Shown here: in pieces, positions 19,870 through 30,393 of the stretch
Position numbering within the stretch: the stretch's first letter is position 1
How the letters are laid out: each line of letters starts with the position of its first letter
From: Isoetes taiwanensis
Lineage: Eukaryota; Streptophyta; Lycopodiopsida; Isoetales; Isoetaceae
DNA length: 64,000 nucleotides
Direction of reading: 5' to 3'
NCBI GenBank assembly: GCA_021234155.1
Contig: JAJEKV010000431.1
Coordinates: 142,649-206,648, forward strand
Notes under the pieces: generated by a model
What the model was told of the DNA's origin: nothing
Seen by the model: only the letters and a program-made list of their open reading frames with translations
The model's database searches: none
Translations under genes and position numbers: made by a program

Positions 19870-21229
19870 ATGGAGACCCCTAGCCTCCTCCAATGGTACC
19901 ATGATGGAGAACAATACTATGATCCTCAAGTCCCATTCGACCCCCTTCAGCCCTTTTTGCTCCAAAAGGTGGACATTATCACCAACATACAGCCCCACCC
20001 TAATTATGCAGCTTTCCTTGAGTTTTAAACCCAGAAGATGGAACCCCTCTGTATCCCCATAGGAAATCCACCCCAGCTTTACTTAGAGAGGGCTATTGTG
20101 AGAGAGATGTTGGGAGGCGACTCTCATGCCTCTAATATTTTCACGGGGAAGCTCATATGGGGTAGGAATCCGTCCGTCTTGATGCATGAGGGCTAGCAGT
20201 ACTTTGAAATGAACTTTGCGCTGGCTATACTCATGGATCAGTACGTCGATGACAAAACTTTGCCAGCAAAGAAGGGCAAAGCGCCCGTCCTCTCCAATGA
20301 CGACGATGAGGAGTACATCCGAGAGGATGACTTCGTCCGGTGGAGGCAGCTAGCAGAACAGATGCCCTTACATTGAGATCGAGGGGCGCGACTCCCGGTC
20401 ATCCACCATCAGGGGCAAGAATACCTCCTATTGGAGGATATCATGTGGACGTACCACGTGGTTGCTGACCCTAAAGCCAAGAGGAAGGCACAAGTATTAT
20501 ATGAGCTCGCCGAGTACTGCATGGATGACTTTATCGACTTTACGCCAGCCGAGCTCCCACCCCAAAATGCAGCAGTTGCTCCAGTTCCATCAGGAGACCA
20601 TCGAGCCAGCTAACACCCTCTTGAGGCTGTGAGACCTTATGTTGCAAGAGCCACCATCCCAGCCACCTGAGGAAGCTTTTATTGTTATGGGACCCCACGT
20701 CCCAAACATCAATATGGGGGATATCCCTTGAATCTAATGAAGAAGGAGAGGATCTCTACTGCTTGAGGGGATCATCTATAGGAACTCAAAGAGGATGAGG
20801 TCATAATGGACGCGACAAGGGAAGTAGCTACCTCTGTCACCCCGAGGTCGGTGCTTTGAAAACCACCTTATATGCTTCTTCCTTTCAGCTTTTAGCGGGG
20901 ACAAGTCCGCTTTGTGGAGCGGACCTAGCCCCGAGAGGAGGGAGGCGTCATGATCGACTGCCAGAGGCGAGCGTTGGCGAGCCATTAGAAGCTCCCATAT
21001 CGCACACACCTATGTGCTCGTGCGGTGGGACTTCGCTTTGGCCGTCCTAGGGCAGGATATAGCGCCATGGATGAGCATGAAGCTCCTTGTGGCCGCCCCT
21101 TTGGCCATGGCTTATCCTCCGGAGATTGCTTCCGTCGCGGCCTGCACCATCATCCCCAGAGTTACTTCACTTTGGCACCGTCAGCCACCTCCTGCGCCAA
21201 TGGACTATGATGCAGGACCTACTTCCTGA
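19870..21229 (+). pseudogene. second accessory ORF (Trp-Tyr ORF) of element A
   Basis: The frame from ATG 19870 begins METPSLLQWY and continues past TAA (20026), TAG (20194) and TGA (20374) to 20613. Later frames extend to a TGA at 21227-21229. It matches the ORF in the same place in element B: WY at residues 9-10, a VDI then P-x-Y then EF block near residues 34-52, and YF-x4-ALAI near residue 111. No known family was recognised. It is not gag, because gag follows separately. Position between the H3-like gene and gag in both elements argues for a conserved accessory function. Confidence 0.6.
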
Positions 21230-21254
21230 ATGTGGCTCTTTTGCGTAATAGTGT

Positions 21255-21270
21255 ATGGCCTTCGGCCATT
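21255..21270 (+). terminator. short hairpin after the accessory ORF
   Basis: ATGGCC, TTC, GGCCAT form a tight stem-loop about 25 bp after the accessory ORF stop and before gag. It could be a chance palindrome. Confidence 0.25.
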
Positions 21271-21449
21271 GCAACATATGTATTATTTATATAGTCATTT
21301 GTATGCCATTTTTAATATGAATTTCGAGCATTTTTATATTGATTGTCTCTCTTTTGGATGGATTCTTGTGCATAGGGTATAAGTCATTGATTCTGCATCT
21401 ATAAGCTTATGTACTTCATAAGAACCCACCACACCGATTCGTAGGGAGT

Positions 21450-22330
21450 ATGGCCCTGAGATTCCCGCTATAGCAAATCAGCAACCACCACCACCTATAC
21501 CAGTACCTGCTCCAGCTACATCCACCCGCTCCAAGCGTACACAGAATAGTTCATCATCTAATGCCAGTTCTGAGTCGTCCGAGTCATTGAAATCCTCTGT
21601 GTCAGCAGATGATTATGCAAAATCCAAAAGGATTATCAAAAAACCATAGACTCTTCTGCAGAATTGTAAATTGTCTCAGTTCTCGGGTAAGACTAGATCG
21701 GGTGTGGATGCTGAATCCTGGTTAGATGAGATGCATGAGTTTGGCAAATCCTATGGAATGACAGAAAAGGATATCGGCAAGGTTGCCACCACTAACCTCA
21801 CAGGATCAGCCCGCATTTGGTAGAAGGGATATGCCCGCTCTCATGGACTGACTCAAGGTAGGTGTCGATGCAAGGTTTTTGTCAAAGCCTTCAAGTCTCC
21901 TATGTCCTCAGAGTTCATCACTGTCAATAAATTCAAACTTTTTACCACTTGGAACAAAAGAATATGACAGTCCAAGCATATACAGATGAATTCATGCAAT
22001 TACGATTGTATGTTCCTGGGATAAATGAACGCAGGGCAGTTGAGGGGTATATTGAAGGGTTATCCTCTACTCTCAGGAAGATGGTTCGAGCCATAGACCC
22101 CAAAACAGTAGTAGAAGCCGAGGCTCAGGCTCTTAGCTTGGAGGAGGACAACCAAAAGTACCTGTCGCCACGTCCTTCTACCTTGGGTCGGAACAGGGGC
22201 TATACACCATATCGGGGATGCTCGCCTAGCCCGGGACCTCCCTTCTCGGCTGGATATTAGAAGCAGGATAAGAAAGTGTCTTTTACTATACCAGATAAGT
22301 CCTCTAATACTACAGGAGCTTTCGAGACAT
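21450..22330 (+). pseudogene. chromovirus A gag
   Basis: The reading frame gives a Pro/Ser-rich N-terminus, then SGVDAESWLDEMHEFGKSYGM and KVATTNLTGSARIW followed by a TAG. Next comes the gag C-terminal half from 21949 (MTVQAYTDEFMQLRLYVPG through LSLEEDNQKY). It is homologous to the gag of element B (AEAWLDEMSEYGNAYGM). Gag forms the cytoplasmic particle that packages element RNA. In-frame stops and at least one frameshift make it defective. Confidence 0.75.
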
Positions 22331-22331
22331 T

Positions 22332-22913
22332 TTGAAGCAAGCTCGTGACCAATTATGGAAGGACAAAGCTTGTTTTTGGTGTTTTCGACCAGGACACCGT
22401 ATGCAGAAGTGCCCCTATATCACACAGGATGCTCAAGCTGCTCTTGCCAAAGTAGATTGGGATGATGCCATGGGCCCAACTGAACTAGAGAACGTTGCTG
22501 ACGACGAGGCACCAGATTATATACAAGGTGAATTTCACATTTACGCCGCTGTTGAGACAGGTCAAGTAGATAGTCAACTTTTTGTCATATCCACAGTTGG
22601 CCAGGTAGACCGTAAACCCTTTGTCATTCTTATGGACATGGGTAGTACGCATAATTTTGCCTCGCCTAGAATGGCAGAAGCTTTACAGCTAACTCTCTTG
22701 AAGTCAAAGCCACGTCCAGTCACATTGGCTAGTGGGGCCGTACCATATACACAAGGTCGACGCGTCAATTTGAATATTCAGTTGCCAGGAGCACCCGTTG
22801 CTCTAGGGGCCGCGATCATGAATATTGGCCATTATGACCTTATTGTGGGTATGGAATTCTTGGCTGCTGCAAAGGCAAACGTTGATTGTGGCGAGGTCAC
22901 CTTTAGCGACTAA
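22332..22913 (+). CDS. chromovirus A nucleocapsid zinc knuckle and aspartic protease
   Basis: The 193-residue open frame contains a CCHC knuckle CFWCFRPGHRMQKC, the RNA-binding part of gag, followed by a retropepsin-like protease. The protease active site reads LMDMGSTHNF; D-S/T-G is expected, so Ser/Thr is replaced by Met. A flap-like LASGAVPYTQGR and the C-terminal IVGMEFL (equivalent to I-G-M-D-W/F-L) are present. The altered catalytic triplet and the truncated flanking frames suggest an inactive polyprotein fragment. Confidence 0.75.
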   Translation: MKQARDQLWKDKACFWCFRPGHRMQKCPYITQDAQAALAKVDWDDAMGPTELENVADDEAPDYIQGEFHIYAAVETGQVDSQLFVISTVGQVDRKPFVILMDMGSTHNFASPRMAEALQLTLLKSKPRPVTLASGAVPYTQGRRVNLNIQLPGAPVALGAAIMNIGHYDLIVGMEFLAAAKANVDCGEVTFSD

Positions 22914-23244
22914 TGGAGCTCGAGTAACCATAGCAGGTAAACCAGTTATTCCAATTATGCAGTGTATTTCATTGCCTCAATTGGATAAAGCCATCAAGAA
23001 GTATCAGGTTGCTTGTATTATTAGGCTTTCATCAGTAGACACCAAGTCTAAACAGGAGGAAGTTATTGACAGCTTGCCTCAAGCTATAGCAGTCGTTCTT
23101 CGAGAATATTACGACCTCTTTCCAGATGAGATTCATAGGTTGCCACCTTTCCGAGTCGTGGAATGTGAAATTACCTTAGAACCAGGCACTAAGCCTACCA
23201 GTAAGATTCTATACAGAATGAGTATACCTGAATTGACGGCTCCC
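22914..23244 (+). pseudogene. chromovirus A reverse transcriptase N-terminus, truncated
   Basis: The frame shows [19 protein letters not shown] and [16 protein letters not shown] then YRMSIPEL, the standard lead-in to Ty3/gypsy RT. Homology stops abruptly near 23244, where the sequence turns into an RT fragment on the opposite strand. The catalytic palm of this copy is therefore absent. Confidence 0.75.
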
Positions 23245-23531
23245 TTGTCTGCAGAAACAATATGTCCCAAGTAATCAACCTTGGTGGTTACAAATCTACA
23301 CTTGGAGAAGTTGGCATGAAGTTGATGATGTCTCAACTTTTGCAAGGCCAATCGAAGATGACACTCATGGTCCTCTAAGGTTTTGCTGTATATGAGGATA
23401 TCATCGAAGAATATGATGACGAAGTCATCAAGATACTCGCATAAAACATCGTTCATCAACCTCATGAAGGTGGCAGGAGCATTAGTTAGCCCAAATGGCA
23501 TAACGGTGAACTTGTAATGCCTATAACGTGC
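23245..23531 (-). pseudogene. inverted Ty3/gypsy reverse transcriptase fragment
   Basis: On the minus strand it reads [41 protein letters not shown] and ANFSKCRF, ending [10 protein letters not shown]. These are RT motifs B through the thumb, with the FFDD catalytic pair. It joins element A RT tail-to-tail at about 23244 and is cut at its other end by the LTR of element C. The junctions show rearrangement after insertion of at least two gypsy copies. Confidence 0.8.
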
Positions 23532-25030
23532 CCGTGACGTTCCATGTATTTATACGGTATACGTATAAATATACTGACACGTCATGTAGTAGAAATGGGG
23601 GTTGACCTAAAAGGGATTAATTTAGCTATGCTAAATTAATAAAACCTAATTAAGTGTATTTTTGTCTTAATTAACCTAATTAGCTTAATTAGTTAATTAA
23701 TGACATGCCACCTGGCCCAACTCGATTGGGCACGACAGGGTTTCCAATTGGGGACACCCAAATTGGGGCTTTTGTGCCCCAATTCGAATTAGGAGCAATT
23801 GGAGATGGAGGAGAAGCGACCGCCGGGGCCCCTTGATTAGTCGAGATGGAACACCCCAAGACCCGATTTGTGGTTAGTGTTGGGTTACCTTGTTGATTTA
23901 TAGCATAAGCCTCTTTGTGGTGTGTTCTCTCATTTTTCTCTGTGGTTTACAATTAGGCTAACCCTTGATTGATATGGTGAGTATTCTCATCTCTAGTCTC
24001 TGTATGTGCTTTGGTTGATGGTTTAATAGTTCTTTGCTTAGTTAGCACTCCGGAGATGGGGGATTACGGGGGATAGAGACCTCTGAGCCCATGTATTGTA
24101 GTATGCTCCTAGATAGAGCCACGTATTATTCCCATTAGATGCGGCTGTGTACAAGATCCCTTAGAGCTATGGAATCTATGGCATCATTGAAGCACCGGAT
24201 AAGGGGCGTAGTGATGAAGTGTGGGGTGGGGTCTGCTTTGAGCATAAAGGCTCACGGGGACTCCTTGATTGAGCTAGGCCTAATAGTTGGTCCGCGTGGG
24301 GGCGGGTATGGGTCCGACACTCCACCGGGTGCAGTGGTGTGATCATCACGAACTTTGAAGATAAAGTTAGGGGAGTAAGTCGAACGGATGCGGGGGGGTG
24401 ATGCGGCACGTGTCCTCTAGCTCACCCATGGATTCCTTTGCGACTCACGGGAGGGGACACTTCTCTAACTGCCTCATCGGACGGGGAGATGTAACCGGAG
24501 TAGTCGAGTCGGTGATTCCTTGGGATTAGTCTCTGAGAGCTACAATGGCGCCATAGCTTGATTGACTCATCGCAAAGTGTGCAGGGAGGCGGATGGAGTG
24601 GACTACCTAGCCACTGTTCTATGCCCGACCAGCGCCAGGTTATACCTCTGTCTGTGATCTCTTGAGACCAGAGCGTGGAGTCCATCCCTCCGAGTATGAG
24701 CGAGGGGTAGAACACGGGGTTTGGGGTGTTTTCCTTAGGATTAGATGCATCTTCTTTGCCGTTAGTACTTGGATGGATGTGCCACCCTTCGTGATGGTTA
24801 TTTATGTATAATTTATGATGTATGCTAACATGTATTCACGCTTCCGCGACTTAGGAGTCCCATTGAAGGCGTGGGCCGAATGACACCTCTGTGTCCTTCA
24901 CCCGGGCATCTTCCTACGGATGGTCCGAGTTAGACGGAGGGCCCTGCTCATGGTGAGCTGATTGCCATGGGAGGGGGAAGTCCCTGTATGTATACGTCCG
25001 GAGCACCGTATATATTCAGGGAGCGTCACA
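23529..25030 (+). mobile_element. element C 5' LTR
   Basis: About 1.5 kb aligned throughout with 46267-47768, starting near GTGACGTTCCA and ending GGGAGCGTCACA at 25030, followed by a primer-binding site. The first bases (TGCCCGTGACG) differ from the TGTGACG of the right copy, so the exact 5' edge is uncertain by a few bases. Confidence 0.8.
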
Positions 25031-25031
25031 G

Positions 25032-25043
25032 TGGTATCAGAGC
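25032..25043 (+). other. primer-binding site of element C
   Basis: TGGTATCAGAGC, initiator Met-tRNA type, one base after the LTR end. Confidence 0.9.
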
Positions 25044-25514
25044 CATGATTTTGGTTGACCGGAATCATAGCACTGGCCAAATCTCTAACCCATTAGTTCG
25101 GTAGTTGAGTGGAAGTTTAAGCTAGTTGGACTGCCTAACTTTTCGGTGATTTAGTCTTGTGCTAGGTTGATGGAACAAATTGCTTGAGATTTAGGAATTT
25201 TAGGGTGCTTTTGGAGGGAAAAAGGTGTAGTTGGAGGACCCAGGTTTAGATGGGCTATAAATTTTAATAGGTAGCTCGGATAAAGGCGAAAATGGCTCCA
25301 ACGGCTCGGGCACATCCCAAATACCCTAGGGGGGGCACGTTTCCCGAGGTTGAAATGGCGATCCCAAAGCTAGAACCCAAAAGGGGCGCTGCCTGCGGAT
25401 TGGGTGTTTAAAATGCGGATTGGGTGTTTAAAATCAAAAGTTATGAGCGTGTTTTGCAGTCAGCGCCCTTATACGGTCCGCCATATAAAATTTAACGTCA
25501 CTCTTTTACATTCA

Positions 25515-25575
25515 CCCAGTTTTGAACCCGTGACCTCCCACTTCCAACCCAACACTCTTTCCATTTTGCCAACTC
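25515..25575 (-). repeat. tRNA-like A-box/B-box pair (possible SINE fragment)
   Basis: On the minus strand TGGCAAAATGG (A-box-like) is followed about 35 bp later by GGGTTCAAAAC (B-box-like). This spacing is typical of RNA polymerase III promoters in tRNA genes and tRNA-derived SINEs. No foldable intact tRNA was seen. Confidence 0.35.
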
Positions 25576-25667
25576 TCTTTATATACAAATATGTATGTTT
25601 TATCCCTTTGTTATACTTAATGTTATATTTTATCCAGTTAGCAGTTCTTTAAAGCAAAAGGTACATC

Positions 25668-25726
25668 ATGGGATTGAACCCCTGACCTTCTACACCCAAG
25701 CCAACACCTTTACCGATAAACCAACT
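25668..25726 (-). repeat. second tRNA-like A-box/B-box pair
   Basis: On the minus strand TGGTTTATCGGT precedes GGTTCAATCCC with tRNA-like spacing. It lies about 140 bp from the first pair in the same orientation. Confidence 0.35.
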
Positions 25727-27866
25727 TCTTTCTTGAAAAGATATAACCCTTTTTCTAATATTTATAGTGCATCTGTTCCATATTAAATTAGAGGCGTGCC
25801 TTTGGTAAACCCACGTTGTGGAGGCAACAACTCCACTAGAGCAAGCCTTTTTGCCACAACTCCATCGAAGCAAGCTCTTTCGCCATAGCCGTCGGAATAA
25901 GCAGTCTTGCCAGAGCCACGGGAGTCGACCTCTCTCTGTCATAGCCGACCTCCGTCGACCGCTCCTGCACTATCGTTTTTCTTCCTCGCCAAGCGCCTTT
26001 CAACACTTACGTTGACATGGCCATCTTCGATGTTAATCTCCGTAACGTGGCGACCGGACCCGCGATTCAAGGAAGGAGACCAAATTCCTCATTGCCCCGC
26101 CGCGACAGATGCTCATCGTGGAACTTCGTAACCGTGGGACGCAACCGATATCTTATCTAAGAACACTTAGAATGCAACCTTGTCCTTTTATTCTACCCCC
26201 ATTCATTACGATGAGGAAATGCCTCCTCTCCGTATTCAATGGATATAATAACCCATCTCTCTACTATTCAGTAGCAACTTTGTTTTTCCTAATGTAAACC
26301 ATTCTAGTCTATAAATTCTTGTCCTTAATCTTCAATTAGCTAGATGCTTCTTCCATGTATCACTTTGAACCGCCACATGACTCTACCTACTGTTATCTCG
26401 ACTTGCAGTACATCTTCACTCGTTCCAATTCTACACAAGGATATTTTACCATACTGGAATTCCTTTTAGTCGATCACTTAGAATTGTTCTAGTATATCAA
26501 TCTAATGCAAACCAACCATTGTTATCCAGTCAACTCTCCCTAGGATATCCCGACGTGGTCCGGGCAAAGTATTTCCAACCATTATTTTAATGCCTAAACG
26601 TCTTTAAGTTCTGCAAATGAACTTACGTATTCCAAGGGATTATGTGAATATCCCAAAGGACAGTACCACCCAAAGACCCCTCAAGATAGGCCTCCTCTAT
26701 TCAGAGATCTTGTGTTCAAGTCTCTGGGGGTACGTCATATGTCCTCATGGACGCTGCTAATGTGCCATGACGTATAGATGCTATCTACCTATCTATCTAT
26801 TTATTAAAAAACGTCCTTCGTGAATTCAATTCAGCATATTGTCATAAGACATCGACGTCTTCTTCCCTAACCCATACACCAAATCTTTAAAGAGTTTTTC
26901 AGCTCTTGCTGCCTTTCGAGCTGTAGATATATCTTTGCATGTTAGCAAAGACTAACCTTCATATTAGGAAATAACCTTTCTATCCAGATTGCTAAATATC
27001 ATGCATCAGGGTCCTTTATTCCTTCTCTTCTTCAATATGTTTTCTAAGTCTATGATTCGATTTTTTATTAGACCCTTCGCACGCCACAGCTACACATTTC
27101 ACTCTTTGGCTTTGACCTTTATTCAGTAGAGTCACCAATCCATTTACTCCTTTACGTATTCATTAACCGTCTTGTGGCTTCTAAGCCGCTATTATATGTT
27201 CCCTATATTGTTAACCCACCTATCATTGGGGGTTATGATCCAACGTTGTCCTACATCCTCGAAATGTTAGTCATTACATTTCTCTGTCATGATGTTATGC
27301 TGTTGTTCTGGCATTCCAAATGACTTGGCATCTTCATTTAAGCCATAGTCATGGCCTAAGAGCGGGTGGGCCTTCGTATAAACCATAAATTACCTGGAGT
27401 CATCAAGGTGCCTACCTGGTATTTTGTGAGCCTTTCTACCACTACCACCCCAAAACTGGATCCACATGTTGTTTTTCGGTGTCTTTTTGTAAAAACAACA
27501 CCAAAAAACTACATGTTGTTTTTTGTCCGGATTTGCTAGAAAATGACGTGTAGTTTTTAGCAAAATTTTTATACATGTAGTTTTTGTTGCCAAAAGTCTA
27601 CGCATAGAGTTTTGTCAAAATTATCTACACGTAGGAATTAACGTATATTTCGACATGTTGTTTTAAAAGTAGCTGTAGTTTTCAAGCGTTGCTTTCTTCA
27701 AAATTAGACATGTGGTTCGTAGTAAAACTTAAAAGGTCTACATGTTGTTTTTAACTGTTGTTTTGCCAAAAAGCAACACTAAAAAACCATGTATAGGATT
27801 TTGTCCGACTTTGCTAAAAACTATGTCGTCGATTCGCGTAGTGAATCGGCATTCTTGCTCAAGACG

Positions 27867-27910
27867 AGCATGCATGCATTGCATGCGTCGCATGCATGCA
27901 TCGCATGCGT
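27867..27910. repeat. cluster of GCATGC/RY-type palindromes
   Basis: Within 44 bp the hexamers GCATGC and ATGCAT recur in phase, forming an alternating purine-pyrimidine tract. CATGCA is the core of the RY motif bound by plant B3-domain factors. Confidence 0.5.
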
Positions 27911-28192
27911 TTTGGGCCGTTCGTCAGGTTGGGCGTTTGCTACTTATTGCAGAGTTCTTCATCGACATTTCGCCGGTAGCTTCCTCTTCTCTCGTGATTA
28001 CCTTATTCTCTTTGAACCCACCCTTCCCCCTTCTTTGTTTTACTATATTTTGTATAAGTTACATTTTATCATGTTTTTCCACCCGGTGGGTGATGCTTTT
28101 TTTCCACCCACTGGCGAGCGCCATCCGTTTTGACTTCTCCATGCGCGGGTTTTTGGGAGCGATTCTATGCCTTACGTTTGTCTAAGCCCCTT

Positions 28193-28275
28193 GCCGAAGG
28201 CTTATCACTAGGGTTTTTCCTCGAAAACCCGAAAGGGCGGGGTTTTTTAATCCCGGTGATAAGCTTTCGGCAGGT
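28193..28275. repeat. near-perfect 19-bp inverted repeat with inner hairpin
   Basis: CTTGCCGAAGGCTTATCAC and GTGATAAGCTTTCGGCAGG pair almost completely around a loop of about 45 bp. The loop itself contains GGGTTTT and AAAACCC, a second hairpin. Confidence 0.6.
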
Positions 28276-28870
28276 ACATCAGCCACTCATCTATTAGCAT
28301 TGTATTTGTTTTTGGGGTCCAAATGTTATAATTGGATTTTCCCTTTATTTTTCGTGGGTAGTTCGCATGTGTGCGGCTATCCATTGTCCACCATTGTAGA
28401 AATCTGCTGAGATGAATGAGAAGCCTATCGGGCGCTTTGTTGGTTTCATGCGAGTCGCAGTGCAAGAATGCGTAGTTTTCTGATTTTTCTTTTAATTATG
28501 TTGTTTTCAAGTGTTGATCCTTCAAAAAATGATATGTGGTTTTGAGAAGCAATGTATTTTTTCAAAAATAGGTGTTGTCTTTTAGTATTATTTTACATAA
28601 AATGCACATGTAGTTTTATAGAATTTTCAATAAACAACATATCAAATAAATATTTTTAAGTGTTGTTTTCTTCAATAAACAACATGGTTAAATGACATGG
28701 CATTTTTTAAGTTGAAAATTTGAAAATTGTATTATTTTTTACCATAATATCTAAAATTAACTATGGTCTTTAAGCATTGTTTTATTACTTTCACGATTGT
28801 TGGAATCTTATTAAAGTTGTTTTTAGCTCTGATATAATTGTTGTTTTCAGGCCAGTGGTGTTTTGTTTAC

Positions 28871-30294
28871 CTTAAAATCAGCATTTATAGAGCCAAACTC
28901 TGTAATCTACACATCCGGTTTGGGAATATACATATGATATACATAAGTACTGCATTAGATTCTTAAGATTGGATTCTTCTTAAGGAATATACGTAATTAT
29001 CTCTATTTGGACCGATCACCACACAACTCTTGCTATACATTTGATTCAACTTGTGAATCAAATAGGAAAATCGAAAGGCGAGAAGAGCCAAGTATGAATA
29101 AATCGATGCATGAATGCATAAAAAAAAAAAGGATTAATAGTGGAGTCTTTGAGGATAGAAGAACGGAAGCATGAGGCGTGTAAGAACAATAAGAATGTTT
29201 TCGAGTTGGGATGATTTTTGAATGAATGAAATATTTGGTGATTGAAAAGAGCGCAGAAATGAATGAATGAAAGTTTAGAAAAAATGAAAATTAAGCTTCA
29301 TACACGATCAATTCATGATATCCGTGATAGAATCACGAGTGGAAGTGGCCGGTCGGTGGAGCTAGGATTGAAAGAACTAAGCGAAAGAACCGATTTTGGG
29401 AGTAGAGGAAGAAAAGGGGAGATTTGGGAAGAAAAAGAAGGGGGCGTTTTCTTTGCTTCATTTGAAACAATGCCTCGAGCTTTAGCACCGAGCCTCCACG
29501 AACATAAAGATTAAAACAAAACTGCCCCACTCAAAGCGTATTCGCATCTGGCTTATCCGGATTTGCCTCTGGCGTACTTCATGCACAACCCTACGGCGGC
29601 CAATCAGGGCAAGATGGCTCCCAACTCAAATCCGGTCATGCTAGATACAATACAGGAGCCCAATTCAATTTTCCAGCAAATAAACCCAATTCAAAAGCAA
29701 ACCCACAAATATCTAAAGCCAAAAAACTCGAAAGTCCTTGAAATTACCAAAAATCGAGAGGCGCCCAAATGGGCCGGAAGGCGAATCCAGGAGCAAAGGC
29801 AGAGGCAATGCTTCACTGGATCATACCGCTGCATCATACCGCCAGATCATACTCTGCCGGATCATACCGCTGCATCAAATTTGCCATAGTCGTCATCATC
29901 TGGCAAGAACATGGCGCAAATGAATGATCTGGGCGGGATCATCTGCGATAGATGAATGATCTGGGCACCAATGAACTGTCTATTCCCGCCAAGAAGAATA
30001 GAGGCACCATAGATTTCTGCCAAAAAGAGACGACCAATGAGATAGAAGGGCATGGATCGACATCCAAGCCCTTGATTTGTCTTTGATCTAATGGCCATCC
30101 ATGCATTGGATAAACAACTAAAAAAGTTGGCTCCTAATTGGCTCCAATGGTAAATATCTGGTTCCTTTGTTTGTTTTGTTCTTAGACTAAAACTTCTTAC
30201 GTAGCAAATGGAACTTTAAATGCCACTAATTTAACGAATTATGCATTGCCTTTGCAAATCATGCCCTTTGCAATTCAGAAAAGAAAGCAGAGAT
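28871..30294. other. no recognisable gene
   Basis: Contains purine-rich sequence near 29230-29450 and a short imperfect tandem repeat of a GGATCATACCGC unit at about 29818-29880. No coding family recognised. Confidence 0.45.
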
Positions 30295-30377
30295 TAGAAT
30301 AGAATAGAATAGAATAGTTTTTTAGCATCCACGGAGACCAATTGGCCTATGGGACCCAAACAAAAAGAGCAACAAAG
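30295..30377 (+). repeat. left arm of a 10-kb inverted-repeat pair, with AGAAT microsatellite
   Basis: An (AGAAT)n tract precedes TTTTTTAGC, CCACGGAGACCAATTGGCC and TATGGGACCCAAACAAAAA. The reverse complement of 40456-40560 shows the same order. The arms are about 60 bp plus the microsatellite. Confidence 0.65.
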
Positions 30378-30393
30378 CGTATTCTTGTGCGGA

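Larger units (their letters stand above)
25044..27439 (+). other. element C internal region, left part (decayed)
   Basis: The start resembles the leader of element A. No gag or pol block could be recognised in any frame. Together with 42424-46253 it would give an internal region of about 6.2 kb once the CACTA insertion is removed, a normal length for a chromovirus. Confidence 0.4.
27470..28870 (+). repeat. CACTA left subterminal repeats
   Basis: Dispersed copies of ACATGTTGTTTTT, ACATGTAGTTTTT and related strings. Reverse-complement versions (AAAAACTACACC) dominate 41790-42390. Transposase-binding subterminal repeats of this kind are characteristic of CACTA elements. Confidence 0.6.
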
